Origin: UBA6059 sp040222235
GTDB taxonomy: Bacteria > Bacteroidota > Bacteroidia > Cytophagales > Cyclobacteriaceae
Direction of reading: 5' to 3'
NCBI GenBank assembly: GCA_040222235.1
Contig: JAVKDO010000143.1
Location: 1 to 64,000 of the forward strand
DNA: 64,000 bases
Below are positions 1 to 15,100 of the stretch, piece after piece. Position 1 is the stretch's first letter. Every line of letters begins with the position of its first letter. The position numbers and the translations under genes are program-made. The notes beneath the pieces are model-generated. The model did not search any database. It saw only the letters and a program-made list of their open reading frames with translations, and was not told where the DNA came from.

Positions 1-195
1 TCAATGATGACGCCATTGGATATGACCGGCAGTGCAGCGCTCGGCTGAATAGACCATGGTCCGGCCTGCTCTATGGAGAAGTCAATGAAGTCAATGTCGG
101 CATCTTCATTTGACTCTGTCATAGCAAAGCGCAATGAACCAGGACTAGTATTATCAAGAATATTGGTCACCCTCCACGACCATAATGAACCATTT
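1..195 (-). other. Start of a second beta-helix
   Basis: The sequence RVTNILDNTSPGSLRFAM followed by DFIDFSI and LPVISNGVII parallels the entry of the beta-helix near 2870 (GSLRQAI ... LPAITKGGVTIDG). The domain is cut by the window edge. Confidence 0.7.
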
Positions 196-3100
196 ACAGT
201 TCCGTCATTGGTAGCTGTATTGGTCTGCACATCGCTGGCAATCGTCTGATTTCCTGCCGTTAAGTCATCATCAAGATTCCAGTAGCCCACTAGGCCAGTC
301 GTATTAGTAGCAGTACTGTACATATCCGCTTGGACCTGCGCCTGAGTACGAGCCATCTCGAAGACTTTGACCTCATCCAATTGACCCCCAAACTCAAATC
401 CTGCTCCAGTTCCCCTGCCCATGGTGAAGCCTCCGGTAGGGGCACCATTCGGTGGCGGTACCGCACTACCCAGGGCGGTTTGCACACCGTTGATATAGGC
501 TATCCATGTGCCTGCATCTCGCACGATGGATACATGTACCCATTCGTTGACTGCTGGCGTGTACTCAATGGAGTATTGCCCAATCCCGCCAATCATAATC
601 ATATACTTTCCGGTAGCCGCTTCACGCGAAATACCGTAACCATCGCTACCTGAGTTGCCATTATATAACACGATCTCCAACGCCGCTGGAGCCGGACTCT
701 TAATCCATGCAGATAGTGTCACATCGTCGGTAGCCGTGGTAGGTAAGCCCGCAGTAACTTCGTCATCCACCCCATCAAAATACATACCTGTCACTCCTAA
801 AGGTGCTGGTGTAGAAGGCGCGATAAATACACTTTCACCTACGCTCAGGTCACTGCCAACATCTATGGCAGACACAAAAGTGAAATCACTGAACAGTGGT
901 GCCTGTATGCCTACGAATCTCCCTGAGATTGCTCCCGAACCAGTATTGGCAGTGAGGAACAAGTAATTGGTATTACCCGCACCAATGGTGGGTGTAGCTG
1001 AGGTGAAAGTCAGCAACTCCCCAGTACCTGCTGCTGCAGGTGAAAAAGTACCCATAGAGGTATTGTCGCCTGTAGTGCCTAAGTCATTGTCGACAGAGTA
1101 TACCAACTCGAACTGAGCAATCTCAGCCGGGCCTGTATAGTCACCTGTGGTCGTAAGGTTTACCTGATTGAGTGTGACCGGATCAGCGCCAGCTTCCAAA
1201 CTCAGCGAGTATATGATATTGTCATTGGTGCTTGCAAGCACATTGCCATTGACTGCCGGAAGTGTGGTGATCGTCATCTGCTCAGTGGCCGAAGGCGCAC
1301 TAAACTCGGAAGTACCATCCGTAGCATTAGTTCTGGTAGCAAGTAATATATCAGACGGGCTAAGTGTCAATCCACTTACTGTCCATGTGGTACCTGTAGC
1401 CGTAACGGTCCCCAGATATTCCTCACCCTGTGGATTGGGACTGGTACCGCAAACAGAAGTTTGTCGATAGACATGTACTTCATCGCCTGTGCTCGTACCG
1501 TCACCTGATATAGTTGTGCCATCAAATGTCAAGATATTGGGCGCGGAGAGTTCGTTGTTGCCACCATCTCTCAAGTCAATGCCAAATTCACTGATGATAT
1601 CGCCATTACAGAAGATGCTGTTACCTATGATTTGATTACCAGCTGCAGAAACGTCACCATTCCTCACCTCTATGCCATCGTTACCATTATAAGCAATAAT
1701 ATTAGCCTCGCCTAAGCTTGTTCCACCAATGATATTGTCGTCCGCGCTTGCTCCGGTAAAGAATGACGATATGGTAATTCCTTGTTGTAAATTCGGAAGT
1801 GGATCGGTACCGTTCTCTGCTGTACCAATCTTATTGCCAAAAACTTGATTGTTCAACCCGAACTGAATCGTTAAGCCTGTACCAGCATTTCCAGAAATCA
1901 GGTTATCCTGTATTAAGTTAGTACTGGCTGGAGTAGTAAACCCAAGGTAAATTCCGTCCTGATCGTTCGCCAGAGCTGAAGTTCCATTGACATCTGTGCC
2001 AACGTAGTTTCCAATAACTTGGATATTATCTCCTTGAATTATCCGAATACCGTTTGTGGTATTACCAGCAATTATATTTCTTTCCCCGGCAAGTGCTCCT
2101 CCAATAATAGTACCATTGGCATGACTGCCCACTGTGGAAAATCCCAACTCAATACCGTCACCTATATTGCCAAGGTCACCAATACCGTCAGATGTAGTAC
2201 CGATATAGTTGCCCATTATTATAGTTCCGGTCGTCGCTCCAATAATTCGTATCCCTCCTCCATTATTGCCGGAGATAAGGTTTCCTTCTCCGGCCTCAGA
2301 TCCGCCAACTATTATATTCTCTGATCCATCCGGAAGATAAATACCCTCCCGTGTGTTGCCTGATAAGGCAGTGGTACCTGATCGATCTGTACCAATTCTA
2401 TTAGCTTGAATCACGCCATTATCAGCTTGCTGTATTCTTATACCGTACTCATTACCACTCAGTACGTTCCCCTTATCGACATCACCGATGACAAAGCCAT
2501 CAGCCAAATCATTATTGGCAAATACGGCGGCTCTGCCAGAGCCTGTAAACCCAGTGATCTCCAGGCCGTAGACCTCAAAGCCTGCAGCGTCGAACTCAAA
2601 GCCATTGAAATCGGCACTTCCTCCATCAAGGATAATCTGCGGATCATACGCTGAGTAACCCGACTGTGTAGTACCATCAATGGTCACTCCCCCCTTAGTG
2701 ATAGCCGGCAATGCCGTAGAAGGCGTAATCGTGTGCGGACCACCTCCAGTGATATTGAAATCAATGGTCACTGCACCCTCTGTAGAGGCGTTGGCATCTG
2801 TGATCGCCTGTCGAAGTGATCCTGCCACTAGCGCATCACTAGTATTGGTGACTGTAAAGCTCTCGCTAAATGACGTGGTGTACTGCGTATCACCATTCGC
2901 CACTCCATCATTGGTATTGACACTATTGTCTACCAAGTCAGAAGCCGTACCTAAGTCTTCTTCATCGAAGGGAAAGTACGCTACCAGGTTCGGCTCATTG
3001 CCATCAAAAGGACTGAATCGGTCAGAGAAATCAGATTTGGCGGTGCTCCAGATCTTTATCTCATCGATACTACCAGTAAAGAATTGACTTGAAGTCAGGC

Positions 3101-6100
3101 CACCAATAGTTACCGGTTGGACTATAGTAGGGAATGTTGTAGAAACAGCAACTCCCACTCCATCTTCTACACCGTTGACATATAGCCTCATCGTACTTCC
3201 GTCATACGTAGCGGCAAGATGTGTCCATGTATTCGATGGAACTGCAATGACACCATTCAAGCCTTGTAGCGTTGTAGGAGTTGTTCCTATAAAGAACTGC
3301 GCCACGTTTGCGTCTACCCTTAAGAGAAACTGCATTGCCGAACCAGCATCATAGTTACCTATTACCGTCTGAAGTGTATTGGCTGTCGTAGTAAACACCC
3401 ACGCCTCTAGGGTAAGCTGGTTCGTGCCATCAAAGAATTCAGTGAGTGAAGTACCCAAATCCACATTATCCCCAGTCCCATCAAAGTCCAAAGCCGTACC
3501 CGGGAAGACTACCGTCGATCCAAAGTCTACTCCACTAGTATCACTTGCTGCTCCCACATAAGCCGCCACCCTGTAGAAGTTGCGTACGTCAGCACCCACC
3601 GAGTGCACGAAGAACGTATCCGTAATGCCTGTGGCGACTTGCGACCAAGGCCCATCATAGCTGGTGGAGCTTACTACCGTAAATCCGTCCTCTGCACCTG
3701 ATTGATCTCTCCAGTTGATCTGAAGATCGCCAGGTGCCACTTCGTAGACGTAGAGGCTGTCTGGTGGGGCCACCGAATTGGCCATCAGAGCGATCCTTCC
3801 ACCATTATAATCATCTGTGCCCGTCACGAGCAGGTCAAGATCTCCGTCATTGTCATAGTCTCCCCAGTCAACTGTACCATAGATGTAATCGACAATGGGT
3901 ATACCAGCATTGACAAAAGTTCCTGAGTTGTTGGTATAGATTGTTGAAGTAGGATCATTGGTCTCGCCAGATCCATTAATCACTAGATCAAGGTCTCCAT
4001 CACCATCGTAATCACCCCAGGCTATTTCCCCTTCGGCATTTTCTAATAGACCTGCATTAATGTCCACAAAAGAACCTGCATCATTTCTATAAATCTTTGG
4101 AGCATTATCAGAAGAAGAGGCCCCAGAAACAACCAGATCCAAATCTCCGTCATTGTCGTAATCTCCCCATTCAACAAAACCAAGATCAGTTCCGTCTAGG
4201 CCTGCTACGATATCTGTAAATAGCCCATTGTCGTTCTGATAGATATTTGCCTGGACAGTCGAAGTGTTATCACGTCCATTGTGCACGAAATCTAGATCAC
4301 CGTCATTATCATAATCTCCCCAAACTACGCCCCCTTTAAGACGACCTGCCAAACCAGCACTTATATCAACAAATGTACCTGCATCATTACGATAGACGTT
4401 AGTGGTTCCTAGTGCGGGAGTAACCTGGTACTGACCCTGTACGATTAGATCCAAATCGCCATCATTGTCATAGTCACCCCAATCAGCCTCTGAAAAATAG
4501 ACGCCTTGGAAACTACCGCCCGCATCAGTAAATGTGCCAGCATTGTTTTCATACAATGTTGCGGTAGTGTTACTTAATTCATCAATACCTGTAACGAATA
4601 AGTCTAAATCACCATCATTGTCATAATCCCCCCAATCGAGGCTTCCTTCATAAACTCCTGTGAGTGAGGCCCCTATGTCAGTAAATGTGCCTCCACTGTT
4701 ATTGAAAATCTTGGTTATCGCGACATTATATTCAAAATCCCAGCCACTCACCACTATATCTAAGTCGCCATCAGCATCATAGTCCGCCCATGCCGCTGCT
4801 CCATCTACTACTCCTTCCAGAGAAGTAGACTGCACAACAAAATCTCCCTTGAAGCTGCTGGTACCTACTCTGAATGAAAAAGACGTAGCTACAGCCAGGT
4901 CACCGGCCGCACCTATCACCGCATCTGTCACAACAACAGAAATAATCTCACCTGCCCTGTAATTGGAGGAAGGCGTGAAATCCACAATCGAATTGTCACT
5001 TCCGAGTGCCCAAGTACCTTCTATGATCCCCGACTGGCTACCGCTAATTATAATGTTGTCATCTAATGTCTGAGTTGGACCTACCGTATTACTATTCACG
5101 GTAGTCAGGTCTACATCACTATCAAAGTCGATGCTGACGACCTGATTGGATGGTACGTCGTTTGCGTTGGCCAATGGAACAGAGCTCGTAACTTGCATTA
5201 TATCCTGATTGAGATAAATCAGTGTCGGAGAACCGTTTTTAACAAAGACTACTTCCAGATCCTGGTCATTGTCCAGGTCCGCTAGCGCAACTCCTGTGGT
5301 ATTTCCGGTATTGCTATTGATCAGTGTACCTGTATCATTGGCAGGGCCAAACGCCGAACCATCCCAATAGAATACACGGTCAGCCATCGTTGAGCCAGAA
5401 CCATCATAACCTACCACTGCATCCAGATCTCCATCACCGTCCATGTCCCCTAGCGCGAGGGCATTGCTGAAACCTGTGGTAACTGTGGCCTGAAGGAAGC
5501 CAAACGTTGAGCTCGCAGTAAATGGAGATGCAGACTGCTGATTTTCGAAGTAGACCATCCTACTAGAGTTGCGGGCATTCACTGCCACTAGGTCGAGATA
5601 GTTATCTCCGTTGACATCTCCAAGGGCAATCCGATCCATTTTATCGGCCACCGACCCAAACGTCTGGAAACTGGAAAAATAAGGAGCCGCCTGATCATTC
5701 AGATAATAAGTACTCTGAGCAGTTTCGCTACCACCGACATTTGTATCAGAATTACCTACCACAAGGTCTAACCAACCATCATTGTCGATATCTCCCAAGA
5801 CAAGATCCAACGGATTTTGGTATTCATCTCCAGCACCTATCATAGATACGTTGTAGTTGATACCCGTACCATCGTTCTCATACAAATAGATATCTTGTTC
5901 AGTCTGATGCTGGGCTATAAAGTCCTGATCACCATCATTGTCTATATCACCTATTGCAATCGCATAAGTATTTCCACTTATTGATCCGACATAGTCAGCA
6001 GTACCGTCATAAGCTCCACTGCCATCATTCAGATAAAGGGAGATTACACCATTGGTACCCACAAGGATATCAGGATAAGCATCCCCATTCATATCTCCGA

Positions 6101-9100
6101 GACTGACGGTACGATCCAGCGCACCACCTGCGACAGTAGAAGGAGAAGTGGAGGTATCGAATGGGTCTGCTGGATCTCCAGCGCCTGCGTCATTAGTAAA
6201 GATTTTGATATGAGTAGTAGATCCATCGGCAATGATCAGATCCGCAAAACCATCTCGATTGACGTCTGCAAATTGGACGTTGCGGCTATCCTCTGTTGTT
6301 CCTATTGAAGTATTGTTCAAGGTGAGTTGGTCGCTATTGCCACCGGTCACTACCGTGAACTGCTGTGTCAATGCGGTAGGCACCTCTCCACCGATACCTC
6401 TGACACCTTCCAGTACGGAGACGGTGATCACCTCACCATTGATATAGTCAAACGCAGGCGTAAAGTCAACGATAGAATTGTCTCCACCTAGCGCCCAGGT
6501 ACCCTCGATGAGGCCTGATACGCTACCTGATATAAGAATCTGATCATCTCCTGTCTCCGTCGCACCTGTTGTGTTGTTGGTCACGGATGAAAGGTCTGTA
6601 TCTGCATCAAAGTCTACGCTTACCACTTGATTGGCCGCCACATTCGTAGCATTAGCGGTAGGGATCGTCGCTGTGACATTCATAGGCGGGCCAGGAGAAG
6701 CACCTGACAAGATCCAGTTCGGTGCGGTGTTTGGAGAATTTGTGCCAACCCAAGCACCACTGTTATCATTTACAGTGCGGTCGATGACCAGTTCGCCGAT
6801 GTTTTCGTCAAAGGCATAGTAGGCCGCCAGGTCAGCATCGTTGGGCACGGGTGGCAATAGATGCTCTCCGTTGCTAAAGTAGGTGGCGTCCTTGGCAACA
6901 GTCCATACCCTCACCTCATCGAGACTTCCGTCCAATGTATTTTGTCCTACGCTTTGTGCTGCTCCACCGAGCCTTAGCGGATTGACTGGCTCAAACGTAA
7001 AGGCTGGTTCGGTATCAATATCAACCTGCACCCCATCGAGGTAGAGAAGTATACTAGAGGCATTTCTGACGTAAGCCACATGATACCATTGATCAACATT
7101 CAACGCAGGAGAATTAAGACTTATTTGTGGTGAGCCGCTATCACGCAGGTCTGCGGTAAGCACTCCAGATCCAGCAACATGGAAAATGGTCCAATAGTCA
7201 TTGCCTGTGTTACCATCCAGATCTATCACGCGCTGGGTATTCGTAAAGTCGTCAAACTTCACCCAAGTCTCAATCGTAAAATCGTCAAGGTTCTCCTGGA
7301 ATGGGGTCACGATCTCGTCATCCACGCCATCAAAGTCGAGGGCATAGGCTGGAAAGACCGTGCTGGTACTTGTCTCCACAACTGACTCACTCTCATCATC
7401 TCCTTTGAAAGATCTGACCACATAGAAGGCTGTCGCATCAGGGCCTATATTGTCTGTATAAGTAGTCACATCAGGGCCCAGAGTAGCGATTTCCTGAAGA
7501 TTAGTTCCTACGGCATCATCAGCTCTAACGACTATGAAACCGTCTTCATCGGAGTTGTCCTGCCAGGTGAGTTGAACATTTTCATTGTCGACACGCTCGA
7601 CGATCAACTGGCTTGGTGAGGTGAAGTCCGAGTTAACATAAGTCGCCCCTGTAATATCCCCATCAATCGTATTCTCCGAACGATCAACTAGTTTAGAGCC
7701 TACTCCCTCGTCCATCTTATAATAGACGATAAGGTTTGCCTCAGTACCTAATAAATCATTATAAAGGTTGTCTTGGACTTGTGTTGGTGTCCTATTGGTA
7801 TCCCAAATTCTAACTTCATCTATTAGGCCATCAAAATACCCGTCAGTGGTAGTACGTACTCGGGCTCCCAGTGAAATCTCTCCATTAGGTGGAGAACCAT
7901 CGATAGTCCCTGAGCTACCATCGGCTACCCCGTTGATGTACAGCTGAGCAGAACCACCTGCTTTTACCACTGCCAGATGACTCCATTGATTTAGAGGTAT
8001 GGCTGTTGACGATAAAATCGTTTGGTTAGTAACATCACTTTCTCCATAGCCTACAATCCCTGTTGAAGTGATAAAAATTTCCCCTCCAGTTGGGTTAACA
8101 GATGTATTTCCCCTCCAGTAAACCCATGAAGAAGACCCGCCGAATGATCTTGGATATACCCAAGCTTCTACGGTAAGACTGGTAAGTACTCCAAATGATT
8201 CTGGGGCATTAGTATAGTTACCAACCCCATCAAAACTCAATGCTTGTCCAGGAAAGTCCTCCACCGTACCAAACTCCACATTGGAGAAGCCGGCTCCCAC
8301 ATTCGCACCATTTCTGGCACTGACACGGTAGAAGAAACCATCATCATCGGTGACGGTGTGTGTATAGGTCAACATAGGTGCTGCAACCGTAGCGACCTGC
8401 ACGACATTCGTGCTAAAGGCAAAATCATCTGCCCGCTCGATGATGAAGTCGCTGACATCAGCCAAGCCGTGCTGCCACTCTAGTACGATCTCTGTATCGG
8501 ACTGCTTGTAGGCGATGAGGGCGGTGGGGTCGAGAGGAGTCCCAGCAGGGGTCATTGCAGCTGAGGTCACCCAGTTGGATTCCCCTGGGGTGGGACTGCC
8601 TAAGCCGAAAGTGTTAAGCGTACCATTGTTGAGGTGAACACTACGGTCGTACAAAGTGGTGACCGTAGTATTACTACCACCGCCTGGTACACCTGTGTCA
8701 AATTGATAGTAGGCTAGCAAGTCCTGCTCAGTTCCCAGTAGTTCGGTGAGTTGGTTGTCAGCTATCTCTTGAGCGGTTCTCTTTGAACTCCAAATACGCA
8801 CCTCATCGATCTCACCACTCCAGAATTGATTGGCCGTATTGGCACCTATTTGCAACTCAAAGTTTGAGCTTAAGCTATTGTAAGTAAACGCAGATCCTGC
8901 CGTCGCTCCGTCAACATAGAGCTGAGAAGCCGATGCTACACCATCTTCCCAGACAAAGGCCACATGGTGCCAATTGCCATCGTCAATAGAAACAGCAGAT
9001 GAAATCGGCTGAGCAATCCCCTCATCGTATGTAATCAGCTCACCATTCCTCATCCACATACCATACTGAGGGTTGTTGGCCATAATGGTGCGATACAAAC

Positions 9101-12100
9101 CGTCATTGTTCCCAATGAGTGCTGCATCCACCTTCACCCATGCCTCGACTGTACCACTAGCAATATCCAAGTCTGGGTTGTCGGGTACCAATACGTAATC
9201 ATTGCCACCGTCAAAGTCCAGTGAGTTTCCTGGTAGGGCGCGTGTAGAAGCCGCCTTAATAGCTGTATAGCCAGAAGGCACTGCTCCTGGCAAGTCCGCA
9301 CGTACACGGTAGAAGTAGTCTTCATTGGTCGAAACGCTCAAATCGGTGTGTACTGTAACATCAGTACCAACAGTAGCGATACCCGCCCAGCCTGTAGCAC
9401 CGTCATCTGACCGCTCGATGGTGAAGCCGGTCTCAGCATCCGTGTTGTCCGTCCAGGTGAGGTCGATCTGCGAGGTAGAGATGTCGGTGGTGACAAGGCC
9501 TGATGGAGCTATGGCTCCTGATGGAGTGTAGGCTTGAGAGTTTACAGGAGTACCATTATTTTGATTCACACTACGATCAAAGACCGTTCCTCCTGCATTA
9601 TTCTCATCAAATGGATAGTAGCTGATAAGGTCTGCCTCAATGCCAGAAAGAGGTGTAAATCTATCAGAGAAATCCGTTTTGACAGAGCCCCAAATTCTAA
9701 GATCGTCAATCTCACCATCTAATTCCTGATTATCGATGGTAGGTCCCCAGTTACCAATCGCAGTAAACGTACCACCATGAGGTGTACCCACAGCAAAATC
9801 CGTATTTTCAAGTTGACCATCCACATATATTTTTGTTTCGCCGGTCGAGAGGTTATAGGTACCTGCTACATGGTGCCATAAGCCGTCGTTGACATCAGAA
9901 GTACCTGTAACAATCGCATTGGTAGTCGAGCCGACTATGATCGCTACCGCTTTTCCTTCGAAACCGGGCCAGTTAATACTCAAAGACCAACGTTGATTTC
10001 CTCCGTCTCCTTGGACAACAACCCTTCCCAGTCCTGATGCTTTGCTTGTTTTAATCCAAGCTTCAGCCGTGATGGTATTTCCGTTGAACGCGGAAGGATT
10101 TGTCACATTGACTCTATCCGTACCATTGAGAAAACTCATGGTATACCCCGGATGGAGCTCCGTGGTTCCAAACTCGATACCGCTCGCATTGGAACCGTTG
10201 CTATTGCTCGCCGTGACCCTGAAGTAGTATGGTTGATCTGCTCCCACATCGAAAGTAGCGGTGGTAACATTAGCAGCGACATTTCCCACGGGAGTGACGT
10301 TGGTTGAGAAGCCTTCATCGTCCGCTCGCTCGATGATAAACCCTGTCTCATCATTGGACTGATCTGCCCACTCGAGTGTGAGCTCGGTAGCAGAGCTGCG
10401 ATAAGCGATCAGGCTGTCCGGCGCGACTGGTGGAGTAGTACTGGTCATGGCTGCTGAGATTATCCAAGCTGGACCATTGGTTGTACCATCTGCTGCTGGT
10501 GTATTGGTAAGACCGTTGAGTAGTGCTCCATCATGGGCACTACTCGTTAGGTCTGGAAGGTTGGTTCCCGAAGTTTCGTCTAAGCGATAGTAGGCAACTA
10601 AGCCTGGTTCATCACCTGATAATGTTGAGAATACGGTAGATGATATTTCAACTTGTGTGCGCTCAACATTCCAAACTCTTACTTCATCCACTTCACCGAC
10701 AAAGAACTCATTCGGGTTGCTGTTCCCTGGAGATCCGATCACAAAAGGGGATCCTGTCACAGAGGACATAGCCGCTCCCAAAAGCCCTAAAGACGATCCA
10801 TTCAAAAACACTTCAGTATCACTCGCTCCTAGTACAAACGCGACATGATACCAGGTATCAGGCAGAATTGTAGCACCTACTGTAGAGAATCCGCTTCCAT
10901 TCCAAAGGCCCAGGTTGTCCGCTCCCTCATTAATATGAATGCTCCATCTGGTCAATGCAGCATCAGTTCTTATACCAGCTATGACCTTATTGTCTGCTGA
11001 TGTAGATGGTCTAACCCAAGCCTCAACTGTCCCACTAGTGAACTCGAAATCCGTAGAAGTAGGAACGCTTACATGATCATCCGTGCCATCAAGGTCTAAA
11101 GCAAAGCCCGGCCCGGTGTAGAAGCTCAACGTATCCGAATAGGCACTCTGGAAGTCCCCATCCTGAATGTACACCCTTGCGAAATACTGCTGATTCGGCG
11201 ATAGGGAAGTGACAACCGTACTAGTCGCATCGGTACCTGCACCTATCTGTACTGCGTCCACCACCATCGTACTCGAAAAGTCAGATGCGTCATTGATATC
11301 TACAAAGACATTGCCCGGTGCATTGGTTGCTTGCCAGTTGACCCGGAAGCCCTGGTCGGAAGCTTCTGAGATCTGGTATTGGACTGGAGATAGGGCGCCA
11401 GAGGGTACCCACTCGTCCCCTTCATCATTCGTTAAAGTCCCGTTATAGCCATTAGCTGATAAGTCTTCTAGTAAGGTGCCTCCTGTTGCATCCATTTGGT
11501 AGTACGCCACAAGATTCGCATCCCTACTGATAGTATTATAGCGATTGTCTTCGATTTGCTGTTGAGAACGCGCAACATCCCAGATACGCACTTCATCCAT
11601 CTCACCATCAAAGAAATTACCCGCTCCGCGCGCACTTCCTAGCACCGATGAAATGGCCAAATTGGTATTACCAGCAGCAGGGTCGTTGAATTCAAAAATG
11701 CCATCTACGTATAGGGTACCATCAGCACCGTCGTTGACATAAGCCAAGTGGTGCCAGCGGCCATCCATTACAGAAGTAGTACCCGTCTGATTTAGGAATA
11801 TAGACCCACCCCCATTGCGCTTAAACATGGCGATTTTGTCTTCATTGCCACTACCACCAGTAGCCATCCCGAAAAGGGATAATGCACCAGACCATTCTGA
11901 AAAGAAGTAACTATTGTTCTGTGGTAAGCCCTTCACCCACATTTCTATCGTGTAGGTATCTGTGGCATCTGAAATTGGCAGTATCCCTGAAACATCCAAG
12001 TCTACATAATCATCCGTGCCATCAAAATCGAGCGCAAATCCAGGAGTCACCCAAAACTCTACCGGATCAGAGTAGGAACCAAATCCTCCTCCATTATCTA

Positions 12101-15100
12101 TTTTGAGTCGATAGTAGAGGGGCTGGCCAACTCTACTGGTGAGGTTTTCTACGACAAAGAAGGTACTGTCGGTAGGATCACTGACCGCTATGTCTACAAA
12201 AGTGGCGTCAGAAAAATCTGTGTCATCATCCCATTCAATCAATACCTGCGAGGCAGTGGTCACCCTGTCCCAATTGACACGGAATCCGTTGACAGAGACC
12301 TCAGTAGCCTGGTAGGTAACTGGTTTCATGGCGTCTGAAGCCACCCAGTTGGGTATAGTATTAGCTCCTCCTGAGCCATTCCAGGTACCATTGTTACTAT
12401 TGATCGATAGGTCTGGAAGATTAGACCCTGTAAACTCATCGAAGCGATAATAGGCTTCCAAGCCTGTATCGTTACCTACTACTTCTTTGAACAAATTATT
12501 CTGAATTTCGCTCTCAGTTCTTGCCACAGACCAAACCCTAGCCTCATCTAAGCGACCTACAAAATGATTCGTATTGGTGCCACTTCCTCCGGTAAGAGTT
12601 CCTAATAAGAAGGGTAGACTGTTATCAAATAGTGTTGACCCTGGTGCCCCATCAACCGTTGGGGTACCCGTCATGTCAATTCCATTGACGTAGATTTTGA
12701 TGTCACTGCCTCCATTCCAAACGCCTGCAAGGTGTGTCCATGTATTGAGTGGAATAGATTCAGTTGCAGTCACATTTACACCAATATCTGCAAAATCCTG
12801 GGATACGTTGAATCGTGGAACCAAATTCTGCAACTGCATAAACCATCTCTCCTCAGTAACCTGAGAATTGTAAAGGCCACCAACTGCCGCTCCCGTCACA
12901 TCAGCTGTCGGATATACCCAAGCTTCAAAAGTTAGCCCAGTGTAACCATCCAAATTAGGCCCCTGGACATAATCATCCGTCCCGTCAAAATCCAAGGCAT
13001 AACCAGGTGTGACCATAAAGGCATTGGACACTACATAGTCGCTCTCACTTCCCCCGGCAAAGATTGCCTTAGCTCGGTAGTAATATTGTGTGCCTTCTGA
13101 GAGTGTGGAGCTGACTTTGACCGTCGCAAAACCTATAGTGCCCACTGATATGTCTTCTGCGTAGAGGACACTCATAAAGGTCGGGTCCTCTGACACGTCT
13201 ACTAAGACTTCCGTAGCTTCAGTGGGGGCTGTAAAGTCTACGACCAAGCTGGAAGTGGTCACTTGGGTAGCATTGAACACGGCTGGCCCAGGAGCATCCA
13301 TCGCATCAGAGGCCACCCAGTTGGATACGATAGGTACGATAGCATCCGTCAAGTCAAAGTTCTCAAGACTACCGTCATTGTTTCCTGCAAGGTCAGGAAG
13401 AACGTCAATGCCCGTATTGTCGTTTTCCGTTAGGCCTTGATCAAAGCGATAATAGGACACCAGACCTGTCTCATTTCCCACCAGGGTGCTATATTGGGTT
13501 TCTTGGATCTCTGACTGAGATCGAGCTAAGTTCCATATCCTTACTTCATCAATGCGTCCAGTAGATTCCTGGCCAGAGGCATTCGCCCCAATTTTTAAAG
13601 AATTTACAGCTGTTGTTATACCTATTGCAGATGGGAAGTTTAACACGCCTGCTGCTTGACCGTCAAGGTAGAAATGCAAATTTGTTCCGTCCAATACACC
13701 CGCAACATGATGCCATGTTCCGGCGGTCAGCGGAAGACTATTTGACGTATGCTGAGCGCCATCATTATCTCTATATGTAAAAATGACATCCCCAGTAACG
13801 CCGTGTCTTAATTCAAGCCCACTGGTAACCCCACTAAGGGAATTCGAAATGATTTGTCCTGTAACTCCGAAAGAAGCAATATTGACCCAAGCTTCTACGG
13901 TCAGTGTGGTAGCACCATCGATCGTATTAGTGTTGATGGATGTACCCAAGTCGACAAAGTCATTTGTACCATCAAAGTCCAGGGCATTGCCCGGCGTGAT
14001 GAAGAAACTCACCGTATCCGAATTGGCACTGTTCAGACTGCCGTCAGTGTACTGTAGACGTGCGTATAGCTGGTTTCCGACCTGGCCAGAGAAATCTGAG
14101 GTCAGCGTGTAGCTGCCTGCTGACACATTCGTCACCGGATCGGCCGTCACGATCTGAGAAGAGAAACCCGGGTCTGTCGCTATATCCACGAATATCTCAT
14201 CCGCATTGGGTATCGGCGACCAGTTGATCTGGACACCACTGGTGGTGGCAGCCGTCACCTGGAATGGTATGATGGCCGGAGCACCGGAGGTGACCCAGAC
14301 AGGGTTGTTGTAAGAAATGGCAAAGGATGTATTGGCGGCTGGATTAGTCGTCCAGTCTTGTGTAATGGTGAAAGTGTTTGTACCAGTAAATGCGTTATTA
14401 GTATTGGAGGCTAGGATTCTATCTTCTACTAGTACAGGGTTATCATCGATAATTCTAATAAGGCTCCCCGACATATCATCCAAGCCATAGTCAAGTGCAC
14501 TGGAGATCAACGGAGTATTCGACTTAGATATGACGGTGTTGTTGGTCGCACTAGACACCACACCAAACTCACCAAACAATTGGCTATGGTAGCCATTAGG
14601 CCCCTGATCTATGAGGAGTTCTCCTCCGGAATTGTCAAAAGACCAATATGCCTCAAGGTTGTCCGCAGTAGTCGGATACTTTTCGTACATATCATCAAGC
14701 ACTTCAGAGGCTGAACGCGCATCATTCCAAAGTTTCACTTCATCGATACTTCCATCAAAGAACCCTTTGATCTGCTCGTTTCCAGTATCGGCGGCTCCAA
14801 AAGCACCGATGTAAACTTTGGTTCGATTGTATGTCCCAGAGGTCGCTGAAGTATTCGAGTCAACCGACTCTCCGTTGACGTAAAGGCTATACATAGAACC
14901 ATTTTTTACCGCAGCTACATGATACCATTCGCCCACTATCGGAGCAGGACCAGATAAGGTTAATGCTTCACCAGCTGCGTTGGTTCTTTTCGAGAAAACT
15001 ATAGCTGTTTCACTTACAGAAATATTGGCATAGGGTTCTGCAGTAGAAAAGGAATTGGCATAACTCAGTATGGTATGAGAATCCGCAGTAGTGACATCCG

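Noticed and set aside
3790..6300. Regularly spaced repeats that might be read as a CRISPR array or minisatellite
   Set aside because: The repeats are in frame, spaced 140-180 bases and encode calcium-loop propeller blades; there are no identical short repeats with unique spacers.
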